From: Clostridiales bacterium
GTDB taxonomy: Bacteria > Bacillota > Clostridia > Oscillospirales > CAG-272
Direction: 5' to 3'
NCBI GenBank assembly: GCA_012514145.1
Contig: JAAZAV010000034.1
Location: 1-64,000, forward strand
DNA: 64,000 bases
The notes under the pieces were generated by a model. The model saw nothing but the letters and a program-made list of their open reading frames with translations, ran no database searches and had not been told where the DNA came from. Positions 45,848 through 55,850 of the stretch are shown piece by piece. Numbering within the stretch: position 1 is the first letter of the stretch; each line of letters begins with the position of its first letter. A program made the position numbers and the translations under genes.

Positions 45848-48430
45848 ATGAGAGAGCTCAAGCTGCGCTACAAAGCTCCCGCGCCCGACACCGACGAGGG
45901 CTGGGAACGGCAGTCTCTGCCCATCGGCAACGGACGCTTCGGAGTCAATGTTTTCGGACTTGTCGACCGGGAGCGGCTGCAGATAACCGAGAATTCGGTG
46001 CTGACCCGCAATAACCTGACAAACGCCGCCGAACTGCGCATCTCCTTCCCCCACGCGCTGACTGAAGCCACCGATTATGAGCGCGATCTCATACTCGACA
46101 GCGCCGCTGCCCATGTCCGCTACGATATCGGCGGGGTTCATTTCGAGCGCGAATACTTTACGTCCTATCCCGACGCGATACTCGGCGCGAAGCTGACCGC
46201 ATCGAAAGCGGGCGCCCTGTCATTCACAACCGAGCTGCAGATCCCTTTCATAGACGAATCGGGCGACCCTGACACCGCCCGAACCGGCGATGTGTCGTCC
46301 TCGGGGAACGCCATTGTCGCATCGTCACATCTCAGCTGTTACAAGATTAATCTCGCCTGCGGTCTGCGGGTGCTCACCGACGGCAGCGTGACGGCGGAAG
46401 ACGGGAAACTCACCGTCTCGGGCGCGTCATCAGCGGTACTTTATTTCTCCTGCGACACAAACTACCGTCTCACGCCCGAGTGCTTCACCGCGCCCGACGA
46501 CCAAAAGATACCCGATTATGACCCGGCTCCCGATGTGGCTGCCATACTCGACCGAGCCGAGGCGCTTGGCATTGATGGCTATGAAAAGCTGAAAGCCGCC
46601 CATATCGCCGACTTCTCGGAATATTTCAGCCGTGTCAAACTGGATATCGGCGGTGAGGAGGAGGATATCGGCGGCAAGACCACCGACGAACTGCTATATA
46701 ATCACCGTCACGGCCGCCGCAGCCGCTACCTCGAACAGTTATATTACCAGTTCGGGCGCTACCTGCTTATCTGCTCATCCCGTGAGGGCGAGCTGCCGCC
46801 CAACCTTCAGGGCATCTGGAACTGTCATAAGATATCGCCCTGGGGCAGCGGCTACTGGCACAACATCAACGTGCAGATGAACTACTGGCCGGTATTCTCA
46901 ACCAACCTTGCCGAGCTGTTCAAACCATACAGCGACTTCAACCATGCCTTCCGCCCAAAAGCCGAGCAGACGGCTGCCGAGTATGCCGAAAAGTTAGGGC
47001 TTGCCGAGGAGGGAGTGACCGATTACGGCTGGACGGTGGGCACCGCCGTATATCCCTACCGATTCAGCGGCATGCCGGGCGGACATTCGGGTCCGGGTAC
47101 TGCTGCAATGACCTCGAAACTCTTCACCGACTGGTGGGAGTTCACCCGCGACCGTGAAATACTTGAAAAATACGTCTACCCCACCGTGCACGGCGTCAGC
47201 AAATCACTTGTGCGTTCGGTTGCCGAGTATGACGGCGAGTATCTGTCGGTTTTCTCGGCGTCTCCCGAACAGACGGTCAGCGTCCGTCCGCCAAAACCCG
47301 GTGAGGAGAACGTCTGGAACAACGGCACCTGGAAATATTATCAGACGGTGGGCTGCGCCTTCGACCAGCAGTTAATCCAGGAGAACGGCGCCGATGATAT
47401 CCGTCTCGCCGCGGAGTTAGGCTATAAGGACGATGTTACCGAGACCATAGCCGGTCAGCTGGGGCATTATCATCCCGTGGAGATCGGACTTGACGGGCAG
47501 ATAAAGGAGTACCGGGAGGAGAGTCACTACGGCGAAATCGGCGAAGCCGACCACCGCCACATATCCCACCTTGTAGGCCTTATGCCGGGTACCATAATCA
47601 ACCGCGATACTCCCGCCTGGATCGACTCGGCGCGGCGAACCCTTGACTTCCGCACCGACCGCTCCACCGGCTGGGCGCTGGCGCACCGCCTCAACGCCTG
47701 GGCGAGAAGCTTCGACGGAACACGCGCCTACCGCCTGCTGTGCAATCTCATCGGTGAGCGCACCTTTGACAACCTTTGGGATTCGCATCCGCCCTTCCAG
47801 ATCGACGGTAACTTCGGCGGCACATCGGGCGTCACCGAGATGCTGCTGCAGAGCCATAACGGCTGTATCGATATCCTTCCCGCATTGCCGCCCGACTGGT
47901 CTGACGGCTCCTTTACCGGTCTCTGCGCCCGGGGGAATTTCACAGTTGACGTCAAATGGAGCGGCTGCCGCGCAAAATATATCCGTATAACCTCCAACGG
48001 CGGCGAACTCCTGAAGCTCTATTATCCGGGAATTGCCGGGGCATCTGTCAGGAGCCGCGGTAAAGACATTGCATACGGCACTGACGGCAGAGACACGATA
48101 GTCTTTGACACCGATGTTGGCTGCGAGTATATAATTTCCGACATACCTGACATGCGCCGCACTGCCGCGCCGTCAAAGGCTTCGGTTTGCGGTACCGTTC
48201 CACACCTCGTATGGGAACCTTCTCCCGACGAAGGCGTGACCTACAATATATACGCCTCCACCGACAGCTCGCCCGACTATTTCCCGGTGGCTTCGGGGCT
48301 GCAGGCGACCGAGTTTATCGATTTCTCCTACAAGCCAACCGCCGGCGGCTACACCATGTACCGCATAACCGCCGCCGCGCCCGATGCGCTCGAGAGCGAC
48401 GGTGTTACCTGCGTGATTGTCGACAGCTGA
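45848..48430 (+). CDS. GH95 alpha-L-fucosidase-like (copy 2), with C-terminal FN3-like extension
   Basis: [90 protein letters not shown]-terminus LVWEPSPDEGVTYNIYASTDSS... resembles FN3. Confidence 0.9.
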   Translation: MRELKLRYKAPAPDTDEGWERQSLPIGNGRFGVNVFGLVDRERLQITENSVLTRNNLTNAAELRISFPHALTEATDYERDLILDSAAAHVRYDIGGVHFEREYFTSYPDAILGAKLTASKAGALSFTTELQIPFIDESGDPDTARTGDVSSSGNAIVASSHLSCYKINLACGLRVLTDGSVTAEDGKLTVSGASSAVLYFSCDTNYRLTPECFTAPDDQKIPDYDPAPDVAAILDRAEALGIDGYEKLKAAHIADFSEYFSRVKLDIGGEEEDIGGKTTDELLYNHRHGRRSRYLEQLYYQFGRYLLICSSREGELPPNLQGIWNCHKISPWGSGYWHNINVQMNYWPVFSTNLAELFKPYSDFNHAFRPKAEQTAAEYAEKLGLAEEGVTDYGWTVGTAVYPYRFSGMPGGHSGPGTAAMTSKLFTDWWEFTRDREILEKYVYPTVHGVSKSLVRSVAEYDGEYLSVFSASPEQTVSVRPPKPGEENVWNNGTWKYYQTVGCAFDQQLIQENGADDIRLAAELGYKDDVTETIAGQLGHYHPVEIGLDGQIKEYREESHYGEIGEADHRHISHLVGLMPGTIINRDTPAWIDSARRTLDFRTDRSTGWALAHRLNAWARSFDGTRAYRLLCNLIGERTFDNLWDSHPPFQIDGNFGGTSGVTEMLLQSHNGCIDILPALPPDWSDGSFTGLCARGNFTVDVKWSGCRAKYIRITSNGGELLKLYYPGIAGASVRSRGKDIAYGTDGRDTIVFDTDVGCEYIISDIPDMRRTAAPSKASVCGTVPHLVWEPSPDEGVTYNIYASTDSSPDYFPVASGLQATEFIDFSYKPTAGGYTMYRITAAAPDALESDGVTCVIVDS

Positions 48431-48474
48431 CAGAGGAAGGCATTGCCGTTTATTGAGTTTATAATACAGGACAC

Positions 48475-48514
48475 AAAATGCCGGGGCGCTTTAACAGCAC
48501 TCCGGCATTTTCTT
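48475..48514. terminator. Terminator between convergent genes
   Basis: AAAATGCCGGGGCGC...CACTCCGGCATTTT stem. Confidence 0.7.
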
Positions 48515-48558
48515 ATTTCTGCATCCGTCAATCAGCGTGGTTTTATCTGTGTTCGGGT

Positions 48559-49422
48559 TTATCTGTCTTCGTTCAGCGTTTCTGCGGTGCGGCGGGCATA
48601 TGCGAGGAAATGCGGCATCAGCGGGTCGGGATATCTGCCGTAGACCAGCTCCAGAGAGAGCTTTCCTGTGTAATCTGCGTCGCGCAGCACCTTCATCTGC
48701 GCCGTCCAGTCGGTGTTGCCCAAGTATGGCAGCAGATGCTGATCTTTTGTCCGGTCGTTGTCGTGCACATGAGTGCAGACAAGCCGGTCGGCGACTTTTG
48801 CAAGCTCCATGAAATCGTTTGCGCCGAATGCCACATGGGCGTGTCCGAAATCCCAACATACGCCTACCTTGTAGCCGTTAAACAGCTCAAGGGTGGCAAG
48901 CAGCTCGTCAACCGTGGAACAGCAGCGGGAGCGCTCGCCCGGGCGGGTTTTATAGCCGTCCTCGAAAAGATTTTCGAACGCCGTTGTCACGCCAAGCGAG
49001 GAGGCGTAGTCCACCAGCGGGGTCATATACTCTTTTGTATAGGCAACGGCGTCCTCGGAGGTGTAGGGTTTGTCGCCGCATTTGTATTCGTCGGCGTGTA
49101 TAACGCAGTATTTCGCGCCCACCAGCGCAGTGGCGGTTATCATGTTCTTTATCAGCACCGCAAACTCGGCGGGATCGGCATTGCCGTAGCGTCCGAAGGG
49201 GGCGTGAGTCTGCTCCGCCGTCATGCCAAGGCTGTCAAGCTCCTCGCGCAGCCGTCTGCAGTCGTCCTCCCAGCCGGCGGTACCGGTGACGGGATTGATG
49301 TCGAGGTAACGGAAACCCGCGTCACGGCATAGTTTCACCGCCTCCGAAAGTGTGCGCTTTTCGGTGGTGCCGTATTTGTGGCAGGCGTAGTTTGCGTTAA
49401 TGGCAAGTGGGAATTTTTCCAT
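48559..49422 (-). CDS. Sugar phosphate isomerase/epimerase-like TIM barrel (module 3)
   Basis: MEKFPLAINANYACHKYG..., TAFENLFEDGYKTRP, KVGVCWDFGHAHVAFG, LVCTHVHDNDRTKDQHLLPYLGNTDW, KLSLELVYG. Start at codon 13 of the tracked ORF. Confidence 0.88.
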   Translation of the reverse strand: MEKFPLAINANYACHKYGTTEKRTLSEAVKLCRDAGFRYLDINPVTGTAGWEDDCRRLREELDSLGMTAEQTHAPFGRYGNADPAEFAVLIKNMITATALVGAKYCVIHADEYKCGDKPYTSEDAVAYTKEYMTPLVDYASSLGVTTAFENLFEDGYKTRPGERSRCCSTVDELLATLELFNGYKVGVCWDFGHAHVAFGANDFMELAKVADRLVCTHVHDNDRTKDQHLLPYLGNTDWTAQMKVLRDADYTGKLSLELVYGRYPDPLMPHFLAYARRTAETLNEDR

Positions 49423-50455
49423 TTCGTTTGTCCTCCCGGGACTGTCGGCGCACATCATAACCGCAGGCGGTCATGATGATGTCGTGCAGCTCCGCTTCAT
49501 ATTCCGGAGTATAGGGGTTGACCGCCTCGCCGCGGACATAGGAGGCGAAGTTTTTAAGCAGCCGGTCGTAGCGGCGCTCGGGCGCGAAATCTAACTTCTG
49601 CGATCGGTCGCGCCATGGGTCCTGTCTGCCGATGGTTATCTTCGCCTCGGGGATGTTGGTATTCACCCCGGGCCGGGGCACCTCCATGCGGGAGATATGC
49701 AGCGTGGCGTCATAGCCCGAGATTATGACCGAACGGCGGAGAGCGGCGCCCGGCTCCGATGCGCAGGCGCGGACATAGGACACGCCGTTGTCATAGCGGA
49801 ATGCCGCCATGCCCAGGTCTATGCTGCCCACATTGTCAAGCCCGGTGCTTACATTCAAGGGGATGATCTCCTTCGGCACGCCGCAGAAGGTCACTACCAG
49901 GTCAATCAGGTGGCAGCCTAAGTAGTAGAGCATACCGCCTTTGAAGCGCTTCAGCATCTCACGATAGCTTTTGCTGTCGCCGACGCCCATCTGACCCTCC
50001 ACCGAGAATATATGCCCGAAGGTGCCGTTTTTCACCAGTTCACGGGCATAGCGGATCGCGGCGTTCTCGCGGTACATGTAACCGAGTTCAAGCGGCAGAT
50101 TTTTCGAGGCGGCCAACTCGCACATGCGTCTGAACTGCCCCGCGTCCTCGCTTCCCGGTTTGTCCATGTATACGGGATAGCCGTATTCAAGAGCGCGTAT
50201 AGCGTTTTCAACCAGTTTGTGTTCGTCGGTCTCGATAATGAAGGCGTCGGGCTTCGCCGCCAGCGCCCCCTCCCAGGTGATGAACTCATAACCTGCGTAG
50301 GCGGGTCGGGTCATCATGTCCGGGATGCGGGATTCGTCCTCCTCCACTATGCCGATGACCTCATAGATATCGGTCAGACCTTTCAGCGCCTCGGCAATAT
50401 GCGCCGAATGCACCCATGTGCCCGTGCCGACCTGTACCACTCTCAGTTTATTCAT
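49397..50455 (-). CDS. Gfo/Idh/MocA-family oxidoreductase (module 3)
   Basis: LRVVQVGTGTWVHSAHIAEALKG, VYMDKPGSED, GGMLYYLGCHLIDLVVTFCG. Confidence 0.87.
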   Translation of the reverse strand: MNKLRVVQVGTGTWVHSAHIAEALKGLTDIYEVIGIVEEDESRIPDMMTRPAYAGYEFITWEGALAAKPDAFIIETDEHKLVENAIRALEYGYPVYMDKPGSEDAGQFRRMCELAASKNLPLELGYMYRENAAIRYARELVKNGTFGHIFSVEGQMGVGDSKSYREMLKRFKGGMLYYLGCHLIDLVVTFCGVPKEIIPLNVSTGLDNVGSIDLGMAAFRYDNGVSYVRACASEPGAALRRSVIISGYDATLHISRMEVPRPGVNTNIPEAKITIGRQDPWRDRSQKLDFAPERRYDRLLKNFASYVRGEAVNPYTPEYEAELHDIIMTACGYDVRRQSREDKRNGKIPTCH

Positions 50456-50469
50456 ATATTAACGCATTG

Positions 50470-51957
50470 TCAGTTTTTGAGCGACATCAGCGTTTCGAGG
50501 TAGGCTTCCAGCGCCGCGTCGTATGATGACTGGTTGGCGGCAAGCACCGTCGTCCAGTTTGATTTATTGCTTCCGCAGATAACCCCGCGCAGGGTCACGT
50601 TGAAGGCTTTGAGCATCTGGGCGCTGGTGAGACCGAAATCATACTCCACGCCGCCCTTGATTATGTCGAACATCTGGGCGCTTATTTCGTCCCGGGAATA
50701 CTTGACCTTAAGGGCGCTCTCAAAGTATGCCGGCGAGACGGTACGGTAGCTCTCGGAGGCAAAGGCTTCGAGAACAGCCGAGGTTATCTCCTTGTCGGCG
50801 GTTATCGGAATCGAGAAGGCCGAGAAGGTGGAGCGCGGGGTGGTTATGTAGCGGTCCTGAGCTTCATCATATTTCGGGAAGGGGATGACTCCGAAATCGG
50901 TGTCGCTGTCGCGGAAGATAACCACGGAGGCGAACTCCGCAGTGATGAACATCGCCCTGCCGCTCGGGAAGGCTTCCGCATATTCGCGCTTGTTGTCAAA
51001 GTTAACGGCCGAGCTGTCCCACTCCACCATTTCCTTGCAGCGATCCATGACATCGACAAACTTTTCGGACGCCATGTCGAAGTGAGGAACTCCCTCCGAG
51101 TCGTAGCTCATGGGCGTCAGACCGCAGGCGGTTGTGAAGTTCACCGCGTGATTCTCGTTGTCGATAACGAGCCCGAAATTGTCGCCCACGTCAACGGCGC
51201 CGTCGCCGTTTAAATCCTGATATGCAACCGCCGACATCTCGCGGAGCGCGTCAAGCGTCCATTTGCCGTCGGTCACAAGTTTATAGGGATCGTCAAGTCC
51301 GAAATCGCTTATCTGCTTCTTGTTGAAGAGGAAGCACATCATGCCCTTGATAACGCCTAAAGACGCCTCGCCCGAGGCAAGGTAAAGCCGTCCGCCCACC
51401 GCCAGCTTGTCGATAAGCGAGGTCGACCACCAGGGACGGGTGAATTCGAGGTGTTCCATACCGTCGCCCAGCATATCGAAAAAGATGTCGTTCTGAATCA
51501 TTATGGGATGCAGCACCGAAAGGCCGCCTGCGATGTCGATGGATTTATCCCCTGCCATCACCGCCGCGATGACGGTATTCATGTAAATTTCCCGCTGCCC
51601 CCAGAAATCGGTTGTGGTGTTGGCAAAGATGTTCAGGTCGACATTAAGCCGCTCCTCGACCTTCATGTTTCGGGTGTAGAGCGCGTCGTTGACGATGTCG
51701 CCGTCATTGTCCGCCGTGAACTCGGTGTCAATGGTGTCCCCGCGGACATAGATTGACACCCTTTTGCCTCCGAAATCAAGGTCGGGCAGTCCGTCCGCCT
51801 CGAAGGCGTCGGCGGTTGTCTCTTCTGTTTCGGTCTCGGTTTCGGCGGCTTCGGTTACGGTGGTTACCGCCGCATCATCCCCCGTATCGGAAGAACAGGC
51901 GGCAAGCGTCAGGAGCATAGACATAAGCAGAACAAGTGCTGTAATGCGTATTTTCAT
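50470..51957 (-). CDS. Extracellular solute-binding lipoprotein (SBP paralog 7)
   Basis: MKIRITALVLLMSMLLTLAAC; GDKSIDIAGGLS, FTRPWWSTSLIDK, DLNGDGAVDVGDNFG, DFGVIPFPKYDEAQDRY. Confidence 0.85.
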   Translation of the reverse strand: MKIRITALVLLMSMLLTLAACSSDTGDDAAVTTVTEAAETETETEETTADAFEADGLPDLDFGGKRVSIYVRGDTIDTEFTADNDGDIVNDALYTRNMKVEERLNVDLNIFANTTTDFWGQREIYMNTVIAAVMAGDKSIDIAGGLSVLHPIMIQNDIFFDMLGDGMEHLEFTRPWWSTSLIDKLAVGGRLYLASGEASLGVIKGMMCFLFNKKQISDFGLDDPYKLVTDGKWTLDALREMSAVAYQDLNGDGAVDVGDNFGLVIDNENHAVNFTTACGLTPMSYDSEGVPHFDMASEKFVDVMDRCKEMVEWDSSAVNFDNKREYAEAFPSGRAMFITAEFASVVIFRDSDTDFGVIPFPKYDEAQDRYITTPRSTFSAFSIPITADKEITSAVLEAFASESYRTVSPAYFESALKVKYSRDEISAQMFDIIKGGVEYDFGLTSAQMLKAFNVTLRGVICGSNKSNWTTVLAANQSSYDAALEAYLETLMSLKN

Positions 51958-51981
51958 TGTATATCCTCCAATTATTTATGT

Positions 51982-54741
51982 TCAGAGTGTGATTTCGGTC
52001 TTTATGGTTTCTCCGCAGTTCCAGCAGTATGCCGTCAGGGTGAGCGCGGTCAGCGAGTCGTCCTTTATCCGTACCTCCGCTTCAAGTCTGCGGGATTTTC
52101 CTGCGCCGAGGAAGAAGAAATTGTCGTCGAACATCGACAGCGTTTTGAACTCCTCTATGCCAAGCGTCACCGGGAATGCGGGTTTGCTGCCGGTATTTTC
52201 AATCTCAAAGGCGATGCGGGCGCGTCTTTCGGTGCCGCTCCTGTATGTCCGGGAACTAAATGTTCTAAGCCGCAGTCCGGCGCCGCCGATTGCGGTTACC
52301 TGGGGCTTGAGCCAGGGACCGTTGACGAAATCGATGTTTTCGCAGGCGTCGGCGCGGCGTTTCGCGGCAAATTCGGTGTCGCGCATACATTCAAGCGCCT
52401 TGCACCAGTAGAAGCTCTGCTGCAGTTCGCCGCTCTCGTCCGCAGCGAAGGCTCGCAGGAAGAAGAAACGATCGCTCCACTCCTCTGGTATGTCAACAGG
52501 CGCGGCGTCAAAGCTTATAGAGCCCTCTCCGGCAGTAACTTCGGTGTCAAAGGTTTCTCTGCGCAGCAGCTCCAACGACGGCGACCAAAGCTCGTAACCC
52601 GCCCTTATCTTCTTCGGCTCTCCTATGGAGCAAAGCAGCCGCAGGTCGGGGGTAAAGCTCTCGCCGGGAGCGAATGTCACCTCGCGAAGCGCGATTTCCG
52701 CCACTAGCGGCGAATAGGAGTTCTTAGTCGCATAGTACATGGCGGTTGTGTCGCCGAGACCGTCGATTAGCTGGATAGCCACGGTCGTCCACTGGCGCTT
52801 GAACACCCAGGGCAGGATGCCTCCGGCGACCGGGTAATTCTCACGCAGGCTCTGCAGCATGATCTGATAGAATTCGTATGCCGAGATCTGGGTCGCCTCG
52901 CACATGCGCTCAAGATCCATTTCCCTCACATTGTCGATAATAGAAGCCCGTGACATCATGCGCGGTATGCGGGAGGGGATGAATTCGGTGAAGTGATTGT
53001 GCAGCTCGGGATTCGAGATCTTGAATTCCTCGGAGAATATGGTTGTCAGTTGTCCGCGGCATTCTTTCTCGCTTATCTGCTGACGCAGGCTTTTGAAGTT
53101 GGGGAAGGCGTGTATTCCCGACTCGGCAAGCAGGGGCAGCGCCGAATAGATTTTGCGGTACCAAACCGGCTCCATATCCCGGTAGACATGGGTAGAACCC
53201 TTGTCGGGCGATGTGCGCATGAACTCGCGGGAGTGGTCAAGGTCGGCTGTCTCCCGGGCTATCACCCACATAGAGGCGTCGTTGCCCAGCTCGTAGGGGT
53301 TGAATTCATTGCCGCCGTTGTGAATTACCAACGAAGGATGATTGCGTATACGGTAGAGATTCCGGCAGACCTGCGCCGACAGCACCTCTCGGTTCCATTC
53401 GGGCGTTGACTGGTTTGCGATGAAGTTGTCCTGCATCACCATTATACCCAACTCGTCGCAAAGCGAATAGAAGCGGTCGTCCTCCGGCATGCCGCCGCCG
53501 CTCCAGACACGGAGCATCTGTATTCCGGCATGCTTTGCCAGCTCCAGCGCCCAGCGGTAATCCTCGTCGGACGAGTCGAACATAAAGTCTATCGGCATCC
53601 AGTTCATACCCCGGATGAACATATCACGCCCGTTCACCGAGAAGAGGAACTTGTCCCAGCGTGTGCGCAGTCTCGGACCGGCGGTGCGTTTGCGCTCCAC
53701 CGTGCGTATGCCGGTATCGAAACTGAGAATGTCGAGAGGGTTATTCCCTTCCTCCTCAAATAGTGCCAGGGTGGCGGTATACAGATTCGGATCGCCAAGA
53801 CCGTTCGGCCACCAGAGCCGGGGGTTTTCAAGTTCTATTCCGCATTCGATAAACTGACACTCGCGGTATCTGTCGCGGCGGGTTACCCTCGATTTATCGA
53901 GTATCTCCACAATCTCGCGGCTATGATATACGGTTTTCCCGGTGTCCTTTTCTGCCAGCGAAACGGCAAGATTCAGCCGGCGGTCGGTGGGTACGGCCTC
54001 GACTCCGGCGTCATAAGCCCAGCAGTAGCCGTAATTCTTCGTGATGTCGCAGGACGGCACCTCGAGCTCCTTCACCTGTTCGTCGGCAAGTTCAACCTCA
54101 AGTCTGAGACAAGCCTTTTCGGCGTCCGCCGATATCGTGTATAAATAAGGACGGCTTATGTGGGTGGTCGGAACCGTCTCTATCCGCACGCTGCGCCATA
54201 TGCCGAACTGGATGAAGTCGCCGTTGGAACAGCCCTTGTCGCGAACTATATTCCAGGGAACTATCTCGGCGGCATGTCCCGGGTTGTCCCGGGCGCAGGG
54301 CGGCGTCAGCTCAACTATCAGTTCGTTGTGCTCCCGCACCTGCCCGGCTATATTGACTATAGGCCCGCCGAACATGCCTTCATGGGCACATAGCAGCTCG
54401 CCGTTGAGCCAGACCCGGGAGCGATAGCCGCAGCCGTCAAAGCAAAGATATACATCTTTTCCTTCGTAACCGGTAAGTTCAAACTCACGGGCGAAGTACC
54501 AGATTTTCTTGTCGATCCAGTGGTAGAGCCTGGAGTTTACGCCGATATATGGATCGGGCAGCACTCCCGCTTCGCAAAGATTGCTGTATACCGACCCGGG
54601 CAGTGTCGCCTCGCACTCGAGTGTGAGAGACATCGGGTCATCGGTGCTTTCGTCAAACCATCCGAAACGCCACTTGCCGTCAAGGATGGTCTCGGTTCCG
54701 TCAGTACGCCGGTCGATGCAAAAAGTGTGGTATACGTTCAC
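51982..54741 (-). CDS. GH2 beta-mannosidase-like
   Basis: LDGKWRFGWFDESTDDPM...ATLPGSVYSNLCEAGVLPDPYIGVNSRLYHWIDKKIWYFAREF, MFIRGMNWMPIDFM, LVIHNGGNEFNPYE, WVFKRQWTTVAIQLIDGLGDTTAMYYATKNSY. Confidence 0.9.
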   Translation of the reverse strand: MNVYHTFCIDRRTDGTETILDGKWRFGWFDESTDDPMSLTLECEATLPGSVYSNLCEAGVLPDPYIGVNSRLYHWIDKKIWYFAREFELTGYEGKDVYLCFDGCGYRSRVWLNGELLCAHEGMFGGPIVNIAGQVREHNELIVELTPPCARDNPGHAAEIVPWNIVRDKGCSNGDFIQFGIWRSVRIETVPTTHISRPYLYTISADAEKACLRLEVELADEQVKELEVPSCDITKNYGYCWAYDAGVEAVPTDRRLNLAVSLAEKDTGKTVYHSREIVEILDKSRVTRRDRYRECQFIECGIELENPRLWWPNGLGDPNLYTATLALFEEEGNNPLDILSFDTGIRTVERKRTAGPRLRTRWDKFLFSVNGRDMFIRGMNWMPIDFMFDSSDEDYRWALELAKHAGIQMLRVWSGGGMPEDDRFYSLCDELGIMVMQDNFIANQSTPEWNREVLSAQVCRNLYRIRNHPSLVIHNGGNEFNPYELGNDASMWVIARETADLDHSREFMRTSPDKGSTHVYRDMEPVWYRKIYSALPLLAESGIHAFPNFKSLRQQISEKECRGQLTTIFSEEFKISNPELHNHFTEFIPSRIPRMMSRASIIDNVREMDLERMCEATQISAYEFYQIMLQSLRENYPVAGGILPWVFKRQWTTVAIQLIDGLGDTTAMYYATKNSYSPLVAEIALREVTFAPGESFTPDLRLLCSIGEPKKIRAGYELWSPSLELLRRETFDTEVTAGEGSISFDAAPVDIPEEWSDRFFFLRAFAADESGELQQSFYWCKALECMRDTEFAAKRRADACENIDFVNGPWLKPQVTAIGGAGLRLRTFSSRTYRSGTERRARIAFEIENTGSKPAFPVTLGIEEFKTLSMFDDNFFFLGAGKSRRLEAEVRIKDDSLTALTLTAYCWNCGETIKTEITL

Positions 54742-54833
54742 ATGCTACCTCCTGTTTGCAGGTTACATTGGTTCATGTTGATTCCGTGAAAAAACATTGA
54801 TCTATATCGAATTTATCGAAGCATCTTGCGGAT

Positions 54834-55697
54834 TTACAGAAAATTTATCAGAGCTATAGCGGTGAGACAGCAGAGCAGCGCCGCGATGTTTGAGAGTTTC
54901 AGCTTCACCTCACGGTAGACAATCAGCGATATCAGCCAGGACATGATAACTGTAATACCGGCGGTGAAGGGATAAACTATCACCGAGGACAGCTGTTCAA
55001 GCGCCTTCATCTGGAAGAGGTTTCCGCCTATTGTGCCCACGGCACCGCCTATGCCGCAGATTATCGCCGGAATCAGAGCCTTTTCGATATTCTCCTTTAT
55101 TCCCTCGCGCACGGGTTTGCGGAAGACGGCAATCACCGCGAATATCAGAGCCGAGAATGCGAATCCCCACATGAGAAAAACGTTGGCGCTGCAGTCGGGG
55201 AATAGCCGTACCGCGCTTCCCTTCACCGAGGATACCGCGCCGTTTGCGACACCGGCGCCGAGAGCGCAGATAAACCACTTCATGCCAGCTTTTTTGTTGT
55301 CGCCCCGTGGCGTGCACAGAATGACCGCCGCCAGCATGAACAGCGCACCCAGCGCCGTACCGAGCCGCAGCTCGTCGCCGAACGCCAAAACTCCGTATAT
55401 GGAAGAGATGAACATACCGATATTGCATATCATCATAGTGGCACCCAGGGAACCGAGGGAGAAGGAGCGCACCAATAAAAAGATAGTGGTCAGATAGAGC
55501 ACGCCGAACAGCCCCGCCAGCAGCATCAGCTCCACCGACATAAAGCCCGCTCCGCCGGCAAAAAGCAGCAGAAGCGCCGACAGAAACACACAGACTCCGT
55601 TCTGGATGAAGGAGCCGCCCGGACAGCGCCTGCCGTATTCCTTGTTCGACAGGTTCTGTATTGTGTAGGAAATCATTGAGAGAGCAAAGTATAGCAT
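54834..55697 (-). CDS. EamA/DMT-superfamily transporter-like membrane protein
   Basis: About 10 hydrophobic segments; two EamA-like halves; YLTTIFLLVRSFSLGSLGATMMICNIGMFISSIYGVLAFGDEL. Confidence 0.75.
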   Translation of the reverse strand: MLYFALSMISYTIQNLSNKEYGRRCPGGSFIQNGVCVFLSALLLLFAGGAGFMSVELMLLAGLFGVLYLTTIFLLVRSFSLGSLGATMMICNIGMFISSIYGVLAFGDELRLGTALGALFMLAAVILCTPRGDNKKAGMKWFICALGAGVANGAVSSVKGSAVRLFPDCSANVFLMWGFAFSALIFAVIAVFRKPVREGIKENIEKALIPAIICGIGGAVGTIGGNLFQMKALEQLSSVIVYPFTAGITVIMSWLISLIVYREVKLKLSNIAALLCCLTAIALINFL

Positions 55698-55785
55698 TGT
55701 TAACCTTCCGAGTTGGTTTTATGCCATTATAACAGTGCCATACCTCCAAGTCAAGCCGGTATATCGCAATTCGCGAAACGCCCGG

Positions 55786-55814
55786 TTGACTTTGACCGCA
55801 CGGTGTGATACCAT
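55786..55814 (+). promoter_or_regulatory. Probable promoter TTGACT-N17-TACCAT
   Basis: TTGACT 55786-55791, TACCAT 55809-55814. Confidence 0.45.
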
Positions 55815-55850
55815 AACCCTATATTCAGAAAAGAAAGGTGTGTAAGCAAA

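Noticed and set aside
48478-49332. 284-aa plus-strand ORF
   Set aside because: Antisense to the module 3 TIM barrel; begins inside the terminator hairpin.
54834-55697. EamA-like protein as the ABC permease for the SBPs
   Set aside because: Ten-TM DMT-like topology; no EAA loop, so not an ABC permease.
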